Both the position numbers and the translations under genes were made by a program. From the NCBI RefSeq assembly GCF_020740795.1, contig NC_067285.1, positions 92,401,152 to 92,465,151 of the forward strand: a stretch of DNA of 64,000 nt, in the 5' to 3' direction. Source of the DNA: Apus apus. Lineage: Eukaryota > Chordata > Aves > Apodiformes > Apodidae. Of the stretch, positions 13,001-23,010 are shown piece after piece (position 1 is the stretch's first letter; each line of letters starts with the position of its first letter). The notes beneath the pieces were generated by a model that worked only from the letters and a program-made list of their open reading frames with translations, searched no databases and was not told the origin of the DNA.

Positions 13001-14551
13001 TAAACATGCCTCCTGCTTCAGCCCCCAAATCTGCATTTTGCTGTTGAGATTGAACCAAGACACTTAAAATACCTTACAGGAAGACTGGAAATATGTTTCA
13101 TTCTCTGCAGCAATTTCTTGTAAGGAGTTGAAGTTGGACAAACTTTGTGTTAGGTGAATGCTCTAGCCACACAGACATTGATTTCTGCTAGAGGCCATAT
13201 TCTGAAAAATCTGACCGTTGCTTGGAAAAAAGGCTATAAGACCTGCATGGAGATAGACATAACTAAGCAATGCCCAGAAAATGGCAATGTTTAAGTCACC
13301 CTCAGCATCATAATTGTCTGCCTGAGCTAACCTATGGCGTATTTTAAAGATAGGGCGCTTGGGGTTACGGAGTGCACTCAAGGAATCAGTGGCTAAACTC
13401 ACACCACTTATTATTAGGCACTAAATTAGGATGTCAAAGTTAAGCACACTAACACTTTAGGTTCCATAAATTCTGGATCACCATATGAAGGTGATTCAGA
13501 AATATTTCACTCTTTCTATTAATACACTGGAAGACTTCATTATTATGTTTTTAACTCAGGAATGTTTCAGATGTTTGAGTTTAGAAGTCTATATCTTTGT
13601 AGAAAATCCTGTACAAAGTACTGAATAATTCCATTTTTTCAATAGGAAAAATGTCTTTTATTATTGTTGTTAAGCAAAATTGAACAATGGTAAGGTATTG
13701 CTTCAGGTTATAACTATTTTGAACTTTCTCCTTCTTTAAAAATCATTAGCTGAGCTACTATGAATACAATATTGTTCACATGATTTCTGTGTAAATAATG
13801 GTTTTGAGGATGAAATATATCTTTTGGAGACACTTCCAGGCACTTCTGCTAGGAGGTATTCTATAGTGATGAGATGCTGTACACTCATTCAAAAAGGTGT
13901 CCTCCAGGAAATGTGGATGAAATGCCTATGCCAACTAAACTTTAAAACTTGAATGCACAATTATTTCTCTAGACATGTCAATCTAAAACCAAAGTCATAA
14001 AAGCAGGTTAAAATGAGCTCACTTGAACTATTAAAACAGGACTGTTATTTAGCACCAAAAATCAATTGTCAGATTTTTTCAGTGCCTTTTCTGTCAAGTA
14101 CAGAGAAGTGCTAAACCATTACCCTTACACTTTTTTAAGACATGAGAGTTGTGGGTTGGTATACCTCTAGGCATAAAGGAAATTGTATTTGGCTTATTAA
14201 AATCTTACCAAGTAGCTATCTTATAAAGGGAGCTGCACTATCACCATTTAATTATAAGAAAATACCTGGTGCTATTTTTGTATGATTGGCCTAAAAGAGT
14301 TCTGTGCATATAGATGCCTGTGATAAGAGAGGTGGACCTGGGGAGGTGCAGAAGTAAAACTTTGGACTCCTGGGGACATTTAATATAAAAAGAAAAAAAA
14401 AATCAAAATTAGTTTTTTTGCTTGGGTATTTTGTTTAGGTCACTGAATACAGAAAAGCTGGATTTCAGTCCTGAAGAGTACCTCTTAGGGTGTTTTCTTG
14501 GAATTATTTTGCGAAAAAATAAAGTGTTAAATACCAAAACAACCTGAATTG
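10041..14551. other. Intergenic, no gene seen
   Basis: AT-rich except for about 11700-12450, which is richer in GC but has no recognisable repeat, exon or CpG cluster. The open frames here (11334-12100, 12523-12974, 13163-13402, 14409-14633) have no splice-site support or recognisable domain. Confidence 0.5.
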
Positions 14552-15432
14552 TGTTCAGTCCTCTCACGTCTTTGCCCAGCAAGATCATGGAACAGATCTT
14601 CCCGAAGTCTCTGCTAAGGCACATGGAAAGCAAAGGGGTGATTGGTGACAGCCGACATGGCTGACTAATTTGGTGGCCTTCTACAATGGAGTCATGGCAT
14701 CGGAGGACAAAGGAAGAGCAACCAACATCATCTACCTGACCTGTACAAAGCCTTCAACACTATCCTGAATGTTATCCTGGTATTTAAACTGGAACAGTCC
14801 CACACAACATCTTGGTATCAAAAATGGTACAATAAGGATTTGATGAATGGACCACTCGTTGGGTAAGAAACTGACTGGATGGCTGCACTCAGAGAGTGGT
14901 GATCATTGGCTTGATGTCCAGATGGAGACCTGCGATGACTGGTGTTCCCCAAGGGTCGGTACTTGGACCGGTGCTATTAACATCTTTGTCAGCGACATGG
15001 TATTGAATGCACCCTCAGCAAGTTTGCTGACACCAAACTGTATGGTGAGGTCAACATGCTGGAGGGAAGAGATGCCATCCAGAGGGACCTTGACAGGCTT
15101 GAGGAGTGGGCTCGTGCACACTGCATGAAGTTCAACAAGGCCAAGTCCAAGGTCCTGCACCAGGGTCAGGGCAATCCCAAGCACAAATACAGGCTGGGTG
15201 GGGAATGGATTGAAAACAGTCCTGAGGAGAAGAACTTAGGGGTGATGGTGGACAAGAAGCTCCACAGGAGCTGGCAATGTGAGCTTGCAGCCCAGAAAGC
15301 CAACCATGTCCTGGGCTGCATTAAAAGAAGAAGCCAGCAGGTCACGGGAGGTGATTCTCCCCCTCCACTAGGCTCTCATGAGACCCCACCTGGAGTGCTG
15401 TGTCTAATTCTGGAGCCCCCAAAATAAGAAGC
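14552..15432 (+). mobile_element. CR1 LINE reverse-transcriptase fragment, truncated at both ends
   Basis: About 880 bp in plus orientation matching the CR1 ORF2 reverse-transcriptase region. It starts near the block that encodes LTSLPSKIMEQI. It then covers the block with 'ggtgttccccaaggg...cttggaccggtgct' (the [16 protein letters not shown] motif) and the 'agtttgctgacaccaaactg' block at about 15021-15040, where the catalytic FADDTK-type motif belongs (reading here as FADTKL-like, with a codon lost). It continues to 'gaggagaagaacttaggggtgatggtggac' and ends at 'ggagcccccaaaataagaag'. Many frameshifts and stops are visible, so it is dead. The expected 3' part and tail are missing after 15432, which is unusual because CR1 copies are normally anchored at the 3' end. 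Confidence 0.9.
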
Positions 15433-15978
15433 CTGATAAGTATTCACAAATCAATGTTTTCAGGCAGCGACAAATCTACATTTAAGCTGTTTGTGGCTGA
15501 CTTATTTTGTATAACTTGATATTTTAAATAAGATTTAATGAAAAGGTTGTTTTTTTAGCATATGTATATTTATCTAATGGAGTATTTTAATATGTTGGAT
15601 ATTACTGTTTGAAGACGAGAAGTGTAAAGCAGTATTGGTTTGGCACAGTAGACAATATAAATAGAGTAGCCTTATGCCATACTTTTTATTTTAAACAGTT
15701 AGTGACCTAAGTTGTTGCCTTAAAGGAATTTTTAAAAGTTCAAATGAAATCAAGCAAACCTGATGTTAGTGGAAACCAGATGTGCTTCAGAGAGTTCACT
15801 TCATTCATTAAATGTGTTTGACTATCTAAAAAGCAAGTTCTAAACTAAATTGGTGAATTAATTAAGTTTTAAAACTGCAAAGTGAAGTTACTAGCTGTAC
15901 AAAATACATGGTTCTAACATCTGTGCTGTACTGTACTTAGTGCTGCTGCTGAGATTTTATTGCTCTTTGTTCCGCCAT
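15433..15978. other. Intergenic, nothing recognised
   Basis: AT-rich sequence between the truncated CR1 and the second LTR. No gene or repeat recognised. Confidence 0.6.
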
Positions 15979-16721
15979 TGTCACAGTTTAATGCTGGGCT
16001 GGCAGTTAAACAAATTACAGATGCTCTCTGTTAACCCTTCTCCCTTTCCAGAAAGGGAAAGGAAAGAGGATAAGGGAGAGACACTTAAGGGTTGGAAACT
16101 AAACTGCACAGCTTTAATGATACCATAAATTATGAAAAATAAAATAATTAAATATATGCCAATATATACAATTATATACCAAACCACTGTTGCCCTCCCC
16201 CCAGTAGCACTCACATCACCTTGGAGGTTGCAGGGCAGGCCCTGAGAAAGTTCCAGACTGGGTGGAGTCAGTGGCAGATGGGAGCTGGATTCAGGAATAC
16301 ACTGATTGAGACCAAAGCCAGTTAAATGGATGAAGTTCTCTCAGGATGCCAGCCATGGATGAAGACAGCTTGACCCTCGTGATCCCTCAAATTCATACAG
16401 AGCATGACGTGTATGGGATGGAATACACTGGTCAATTTTGGTCACCAGTCGGTCCCCTTCTGCCTACACGAGGGTCGCAGGTGTGACTCCTTTACTTTGT
16501 TTCCAGAGCATATGATGTTTTGCAGAACCAAGCAGTAATCTTGGTTCTGCACACCATTCTCCAGCAGTAACTATAAACATTGAGCACTATCAGTCCTAGA
16601 AACAGACACTGACTGGAAAACATGCTGTTAATTTCAGCAACTGCAGCTACTTAGAAAAGACTTAACTAAAAAAAAAAATTACTAAAAGAAAATTGGTTCT
16701 ATCGCGGCTCAAGCCAGGATA
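15979..16721 (-). mobile_element. Second LTR of the same endogenous-retrovirus family
   Basis: A 743-bp element in minus orientation, homologous end to end with the LTR at 6764-7443. On the minus strand it begins TATCCTGGCTTGAGCC (the expected TGT start mutated to TAT) and ends TTAAACTGTGACA. Shared blocks include 'ggaaactaaactgcacagctttaat', carrying the ATTAAA signal on the minus strand (16113-16118), and a TATA-like run at about 16160-16180. The bases just outside its ends (GCCAT and GGATA) do not match, so the duplication has decayed or an end has been altered. No internal retroviral coding sequence adjoins it. The differences from the first LTR suggest a separate, older insertion. Confidence 0.75.
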
Positions 16722-16726
16722 GGATA

Positions 16727-19700
16727 AAAAAATAACTTTTTTTCCCCTAACATCCTTTTGTAATTAGCTTCATTATACCAATGTGAGTGTACTAGAAAAT
16801 ATGTCCAGTTTACCTTCATTCTAATGATGAAAATCGTATTAACAGATTCACAGAACTTAGTCTCTTTACTTCTGAATGTCATCTTTTGCTGTTGAAGGTC
16901 TTATATCCTGTGACTCTTGGGAAACACTAGTGTTGAAGGTCTTATATCCAGTCAGGTTTCCTATTGCAATGATTTCTGAAAGATTAAGTGACTCATGAAA
17001 ATTTTATATCCAAACATCATGCTAGCAGATCTTATAATACAGCATGTTCAAATAAATCTGTAAATTCTTGAATAGACATAAATATCAACAATCCTTTAAT
17101 ACAGAACAAAAATGTTGTATTTTGTGAAAAGACTGACATGGTTTCTGCATGCTAGTGGAGGCAATGAGTCAGTAAATTGCAGTACCTCATTGCCTTGAGT
17201 AATTTTTATTTCATCTCTGACACCAATTGTAAGTGAAACAAGTTTGTTCTTTACATGTGAAGCCATAATGTCAATTTTTCTGTATTATACCAGAAAAGAG
17301 TAAATTCCCCATGGGTATTTGCTATTTGGAACCCTTTTGTAATAATTTCAACACATAAAGGAGAGCTGAAAATGTAACTGGTCTGATTCCCAAAAATCCT
17401 GAAGGAAAGCCTTAGCTATAATTTATACATTTCAAGCTATGCCTTTCAGGCTTTTGACCTCTAGAATTATTTTTTCCTTCTGTTAACTGATGAAGCTCTC
17501 AAATGTGGTGAGTTAGGTACCCAAGGGTGGGCTCTGGGCAGAAGAGAAGACCTATATGCCAAGTTACTTATAGCTAGTGCACAGAAAAGTGCATTTGAAA
17601 CCCTACCATACTCTGCAGAGCAGAGGGCTTTTGAGAAAGCACCTCCACACCTTTGAGATTCCAAAATCACTCCTTAGAGTCATCATCTGCATACATTCTT
17701 ATAAACAGGTGAACAGAGCATACTGTTTTATTTTAAAATATGGTGAAAAATTAGTGGTTGTGCTTATATTTTGTGGGTAAAACACTTGTCAGACAGGAGG
17801 TTGACTTAGTTCCAATATTTCCCTTTCTTTCCTCTTGGATGACACTGCTTAGAATGCAGCTCTGAGGGTAAGATAACTCCTTGGTAATGGACAGGGGTTA
17901 ATTTTCTCAGGCTGTAAGGGAATCTAAGACCAACACTTTCTGGCTAGGATGAGGTCTTTTGGAAAGTTAGTGACTGCAGCTGCATTTTGCATTGTACTTA
18001 CTTGTTAGGTGCTGAGGGAGAACAAAAAAATGAAAGGTCAGGATTTAGAAGGAGAAAAAACTTTCTGCATACTTGTATTTCTCCTCTCTGGTAATGGCTG
18101 AATGTTAACTTAAAGCAGTACATACTGGGATTTGATCTGTGTGCTAAAATGTATTTCAGTAGTATTTGGCTGTTGAAGTGGTAACTAGTAAGAAATATCC
18201 AACACTGCTTGAAAACATCAGAAATAAAAGATATTTTAGAATATATGAGCTAGGAGCAGAGACCAGGAAACTAAATGAAGCAAGTAAAATCAACAATTTA
18301 AACAGGAGATCTTGAATTGACTAAATTTAGTGAAGTGAAGCAAGGTTTATAGTTGCATGTTGAACCTCTGACTGAGCCTGTGCTCAAGCCTTAAGCTGTT
18401 GCGTTTCACATCTTTTAACTGAAGCCTAGGCTTGAGTGTCTCTTAATATAAGCCCTGAAAACCACCAATGCATCCAAATTTAGGTGGGTCCTGACAATTG
18501 GTCCTACAACAACATAAATGTCCATGAACAAACAAGTCCAAGGGCTATTTAATCTAGTTGCTTTTGTTCTCAGACTGTTACTAGCTGTTTTTGCTGTGAA
18601 TTGTCTCCTAGTTCCTACCAAACTCATTTACAGGGTAACAAAGACTTTTCAGTCTGCCAGGACTTGTCCATCTCTACACACACTTTCAAATTTCTATAAA
18701 AGCACTAAAAAAGCACTTTCCTTAAATTGGAAAATCACCTTTATATAAAATTCTCAGTAAAGTGTTGACTGAGTAGCAAAAGACAGTAACTTTTATTTTT
18801 AGCAAACGAAGGCTGGTTGAAAAACTCACAAATCACTTTTCTCTCCCTCCTCCACTTAGATGACTCAGCTGTAACTGATTGTGCTGACTCCTTGTACTCA
18901 TTAAGCAACCTATTAACCTTGCATTAAATTGGAAAGCAGATAGGCAGGTTAGTAGTAGTTAGTACACTAGAGGCATTCATCAGGTACTAGTGGATATTAC
19001 TGCTACTCCTGGATTAATATACTTCATTTATCTGTTTGAATGTTGACAACTTAAGCTATAACCATAGATTAGGAAGTAAAAGACTTTGTCATCTGCCCTG
19101 GTGGGCTAAAGGTTTAGAGTTGTCAGAGGAAGCGAGGAGTGAGGGGAAATCTGTTCTAAACTTATTTTGAAAAGAAGACCAGAATATTTTCTGGTCTGGA
19201 GCTAATACTTATGCTATACATATAGACTGACTTAGAAATAAATGTCTTCTTGAAATCCTTTTAAACCAGTTCACTTTACACAGATTTCTCAGTGGGTACA
19301 AAGGATCATCTGTTTATTTCTCCTCCGGAAATGACTGCAACAAAGCATGAAGACAATATTTCCTGAACGCAAAGTATTGCGGTATTAGATGAATTGTAAT
19401 ACATTCTTTCTTTGTAAGAATACTTTGACAATCTCTTTGGAGGCTTACTATTGTTGTAAGGCTTATAGCTTTCAACATTTCCGCATCAGGCAGACATATA
19501 CAGAAATGCGTAAAACAGTGAACTAAGAACCTCTTGCTATTTCATCCACAGTCATGTTTTTGTGGTGATAAATAATTTTCTTGCCAATTCTACTGTCTGT
19601 AAAGGCTTACTCCAAAATGGTTGCTTCTTCCTGTCCTCTTTTTCTGCATGTCCATTGACTCAGATAGAGTTAGTAGGTTTGTTTTCATGTGGTACTGCTG

Positions 19701-20074
19701 ATGAACTGCTGGTGGATAGTATCTTGTCTCTGATACTCTGCCTCTGATACTGAGATTGCATTGCCTCACAGTTTGTCAGAATTCAAATGCTACAATAAAT
19801 AATTCCTGCAGATGCCTGAAGAGAACATAATCTCTGGCGAATAACTTGTATTTGAAACTAAGTGTTTAACCACAGAATTTTTACCGGTATCTCTGGCAAC
19901 TGACTTCAAAAAAAGGGTAATTTATCTGTTGGTAAATAATTTTCTATCAGTTTTCTTGTGTAGTTTGACACCTAAGACACATTTTTCGTTTTCCACGTTG
20001 AATTTTAAGAGTTCTTTCTTTCCAATCAAAAAACTAAGTGTAAGTACAGTCAAACCCTTACAATAAATAAGTTC
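16727..20074. other. Intergenic, no gene seen
   Basis: AT-rich. It contains a short direct duplication at 16890-16949. The open frames at 17467-17780, 18415-18748, 19562-19747 and 19922-20116 have no splice or domain support. The last runs into the degraded 3' end of the neighbouring CR1. Confidence 0.5.
16890..16949 (+). repeat. 19-bp direct repeat, 41-bp period
   Basis: TGTTGAAGGTCTTATATCC occurs at 16890-16908 and again, without a mismatch, at 16931-16949. The spacing fits a 41-bp tandem duplication whose second copy is partial. Confidence 0.85.
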
Positions 20075-22590
20075 TTCCTCATGTTTAGTTGGAACTTCCT
20101 GTGCTCTAGTCTGCATCCATTGCCCCTCATCCTATCACAGGGCGTGACTGAAAAGAGATTGGCCCCTCCTTCTTGACACCCACTCTTCAGATATTTTCAT
20201 ATGTTAATTAGATCCCTTCTCAATCTTCTCTTCTCTAGATTAAACTGCCCTAGGTCTCTCAGCCTTTCCTCATAAGGCAGGTCTTCCAGTCCCTTAATCA
20301 TCCTCATAGCCCTTCATTGGAATCCCTCAAGTAAATCCCTGTCGCTCTTGAACTGGGGAGCCCAGAACTGGACACAGTACTCCAGGTGGGGTCTCCCTAG
20401 GGCTGAGTAGAGGGGGAGGAGAACCTCCCTCAATCTGCAGGACACACTCTTCTTAATGCCCTTCAAGATACCATTGGCCTTCTTGGCCACAAGGGCACAT
20501 TGCTGTCTCCTAGATAACTTGTCCACCAGAACTCCAAGGTCCTTCTCCATGAAGCTGCTTCCTAGCAGGTCAGGTCCTAACCTGTACTGGTGCATGTTGT
20601 TGTTCTTCCCCAGGTGTAAAACTCTACACTTATTCTTGTTGCACCTCATTAGTCTCCTCTCTACCCAGCTCTCCAGTCGGTTCAATCTTGCTGAATGGCC
20701 ACACAGCCTTCCAGTGAACCAGCCAGTCCTCCCAGCTTGTATCATCAGCAAACTTGCTGCAAAGACGCTCCATCCCCTCATCCAGGTAGTTGATGAGGAT
20801 GTTGAATAAGACTGGGCCCAGTGTTGACCCCTGGGACACACCACTAGTCACAGGTCTCCAACTGGACTCTGCGCTGTTGATCACTATTCTTTGGGCTCTA
20901 TTGTTTAGCCAGTTCTCGATCCATCTCACTGTCCACTCTTCTAACTCACACTTCCTGAGCTTATCCACAAGTGGGAGATAGTGTCAAAAGCTTTGCTAAG
21001 GTCAAGGAAGACAACATCCACTGCTCTCCCTGCATCTACCCATCCAGTCACAACATCGTAGAAGGCTATCAGATTAGTCAAACACGGCTTCCCCTTGGTA
21101 AATCCGTGCTGGCTACTCCTGATAACCTTCTTATCTTCCATGTGCTTGGAAATAACCTCCATTATTTTTCCAGGGATTGAGGTGAAGCTGACTGCTCTGT
21201 CATTTCCTGGGTCATCCTTTTTGCCCTTTTTGAAGACTGGAGTGACATTAGCTCTCCTCCAGTTCTCTGACACCTCTCCTGTTTGCCATGATCTTTCAGA
21301 AATGATGGAGAGTGGCAGAGCAACATCAGCCAGCTCTCTCAGAACTCATGGGTGCATCCCATCGGGGCCCATGGATTTGTGTATATTCAGTTTACGCAAC
21401 TGATCTCTAACCCACTCATTGACCAGTGAAGAGTCTTCCTTCCTCCAGGCCTTATCTCTTACATCCAGGGGCTGAGATTCACCGGGGCTGGTCTTAGGAG
21501 TAAAGACTGAAGCAAAGAAGGTATCCAGTAATTCTACGTCCTCTGTTACCAGGGCTCCCACCTCATTCAGCAGTGGGTCCACATTTCCCTATTCTTCCTT
21601 TTACCACTGATGTATTTGAAGAATCCCATCTTGTTCTCTTTTACTTCCTTAGCCAGGTTTATTTCTAAGAGGGCTTTGCCCTTCCTTTTTGCCTTTGTAC
21701 ATACCCTGACAACCTTCCTGTAGTTCTCCCAAGTGACAAGTCCCTTCTTCCACAAACTGTGAACTTCTTTCTTCCACAAGACTTTCTTCAGGAGTGCCTT
21801 GCTCATCCATGCAGGTCTCCCTCCTCTACCTGATTTTATACTCAAAGGAATGCACCTATCTTGAGCTTGGAGGAAGTGACATTTGAAAATTAACCAACTC
21901 TCTTGGGCTCCCTTTCCTTCCAGTGTCTTAGCCCACAGAATTCCTGCAAGTAGATGTTTGAAGAATACAAAGTTAGCCCTACAGAAGTTCAGGGTTGTGA
22001 TCCTACTTACTTCCCTGCTTCTTCCTTGCAAAATACTAAACTATACCATGTCATGATCACTGTTGCCAAGGCTGTCCCCAGCCTTAAAGTCCCCAACCAG
22101 ACCTTCTTTTTTTGTTAACACAAGGTCCAGCAGTGTACCTCTCCTCATTGGTTCTTCTGCCACCTTCATCAGGAAGTTATTGTGGCACTGCAAGAGCCTT
22201 CCAGACTGAGTATTCCAACAAATTTCAGTGTTTGAAGTCACCCATGAGCACTAAGGCGTGTGATCTAGAGGCTACTTCCAGCTGGCTATAAAAGACCTCA
22301 TCAACATCTTCTTCCTGGTTGGTGGTCTATAGTAGAAACCTACAACAGTTTCACCCACATTTGTGTGTCTCTTATTCTTACCCACAAGCTTTCAACACAT
22401 TCTTTCTCCTGCCCTGGGTAGAGCTGAATGCATTCCAGTTTCTCTCACACATAAAGAGCAACACCACCGCCTCACCTTGTTGGTCTATCTTTCCTAAAGA
22501 GTACACAGCCGTTCATGGAAACATGCCAGTCATGGGAGTTGTCCCATCATGTCTCATTATATGCAATTACATCATTCTGTGATTCCATGA
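20075..22590 (-). mobile_element. CR1 LINE body with broken ORF2 (endonuclease + reverse transcriptase)
   Basis: About 2.5 kb in minus orientation. From the high-coordinate end it shows: endonuclease blocks (ETWWDNSHDW near 22540, YYRPP near 22320, a GDF metal-binding-type block near 22240); LLDLVLTKKEGLVGD and GNSDHDM at 22041-22150; the linker with KIMEVISKHMED; the reverse-transcriptase blocks KAFDTISH (near 20980), [13 protein letters not shown] (near 20830) and the catalytic FADDT (near 20745); then the basic LGKNNNMHQYRLG segment and the C-terminal [13 protein letters not shown] at about 20350. The pieces lie in different frames with stops between them, so several frameshifts have accumulated and the copy cannot be active. 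The 5' end of the element is missing. The 3' end, near 20075-20110, lacks a clean octamer tail. Coordinates at both ends are approximate. Confidence 0.93.
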
Positions 22591-22949
22591 TCTATATTGA
22601 ACCATTTTGAATCAGACTCCTTCAAAATGAAGCCATAAATATCTGGGGCTGCAAAAGTAGGATCTCTACTTGTGTCTTCCTCTCTTCTTAGAGTACTAAA
22701 ATATGACTATGTCATGATAGCTAGTGGTCTTTTCTAATTTTTGGAGATCTGGGGCAGAACATCCATTACATCTTTCTGCCTTTTGTATGTGGAGAAAAAA
22801 TGTTTTTGCCTTACTAATCCAAGACAGTATGTTTTGCATATCAGAGATTCGGTTCTCTAATGTTGTGGGAAAACCACCTACAAGTTTTTCCTTGTCTATA
22901 CAAGTGGGTGTTGGATTCTCAACTCATCCACAAAAATGCCTGTATGTTG

Positions 22950-23010
22950 TTAATGAGGCAGTTAACTTTCTGTGCTCCAGTTTCCAAATTTGTAGACTAG
23001 AATGCTAACT
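22950..23010 (+). repeat. Possible MIR-like SINE fragment
   Basis: The stretch GAGGCAGTTAAC, then TTTCTGTGCTCCAGTTTCC, then AAATTTGTAGACTAGAATG, follows the order of the MIR/CORE-SINE 3' region ('aagtcacttaacctctctgtgcctcagtttcctcatctgtaaaatgg'). It is heavily mutated, as expected for a family that predates birds and mammals. Identification rests on this one block. Confidence 0.35.

Noticed and set aside
13163..13402. 79-codon minus-strand frame with a hydrophilic then hydrophobic product
   Set aside because: There is no splice consensus at either end, no recognisable domain, and no partner exon.
14847..15427. Overlapping plus-strand open frames of 93 and 123 codons
   Set aside because: They are remnants of CR1 ORF2 in different frames, truncated and frameshifted, so not a host gene.
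20314..22241. Series of minus-strand open frames with reverse-transcriptase motifs
   Set aside because: They are pieces of one broken CR1 ORF2. I list them as a mobile element, not as separate genes.
22572..22590. ATTCTGTGATTCCATGA resembling a plus-strand CR1 tail
   Set aside because: It falls within the minus-strand CR1 endonuclease region (ETWWDNSHDW neighbourhood), and no plus-strand CR1 body precedes it. Resemblance to the octamer is probably coincidental.
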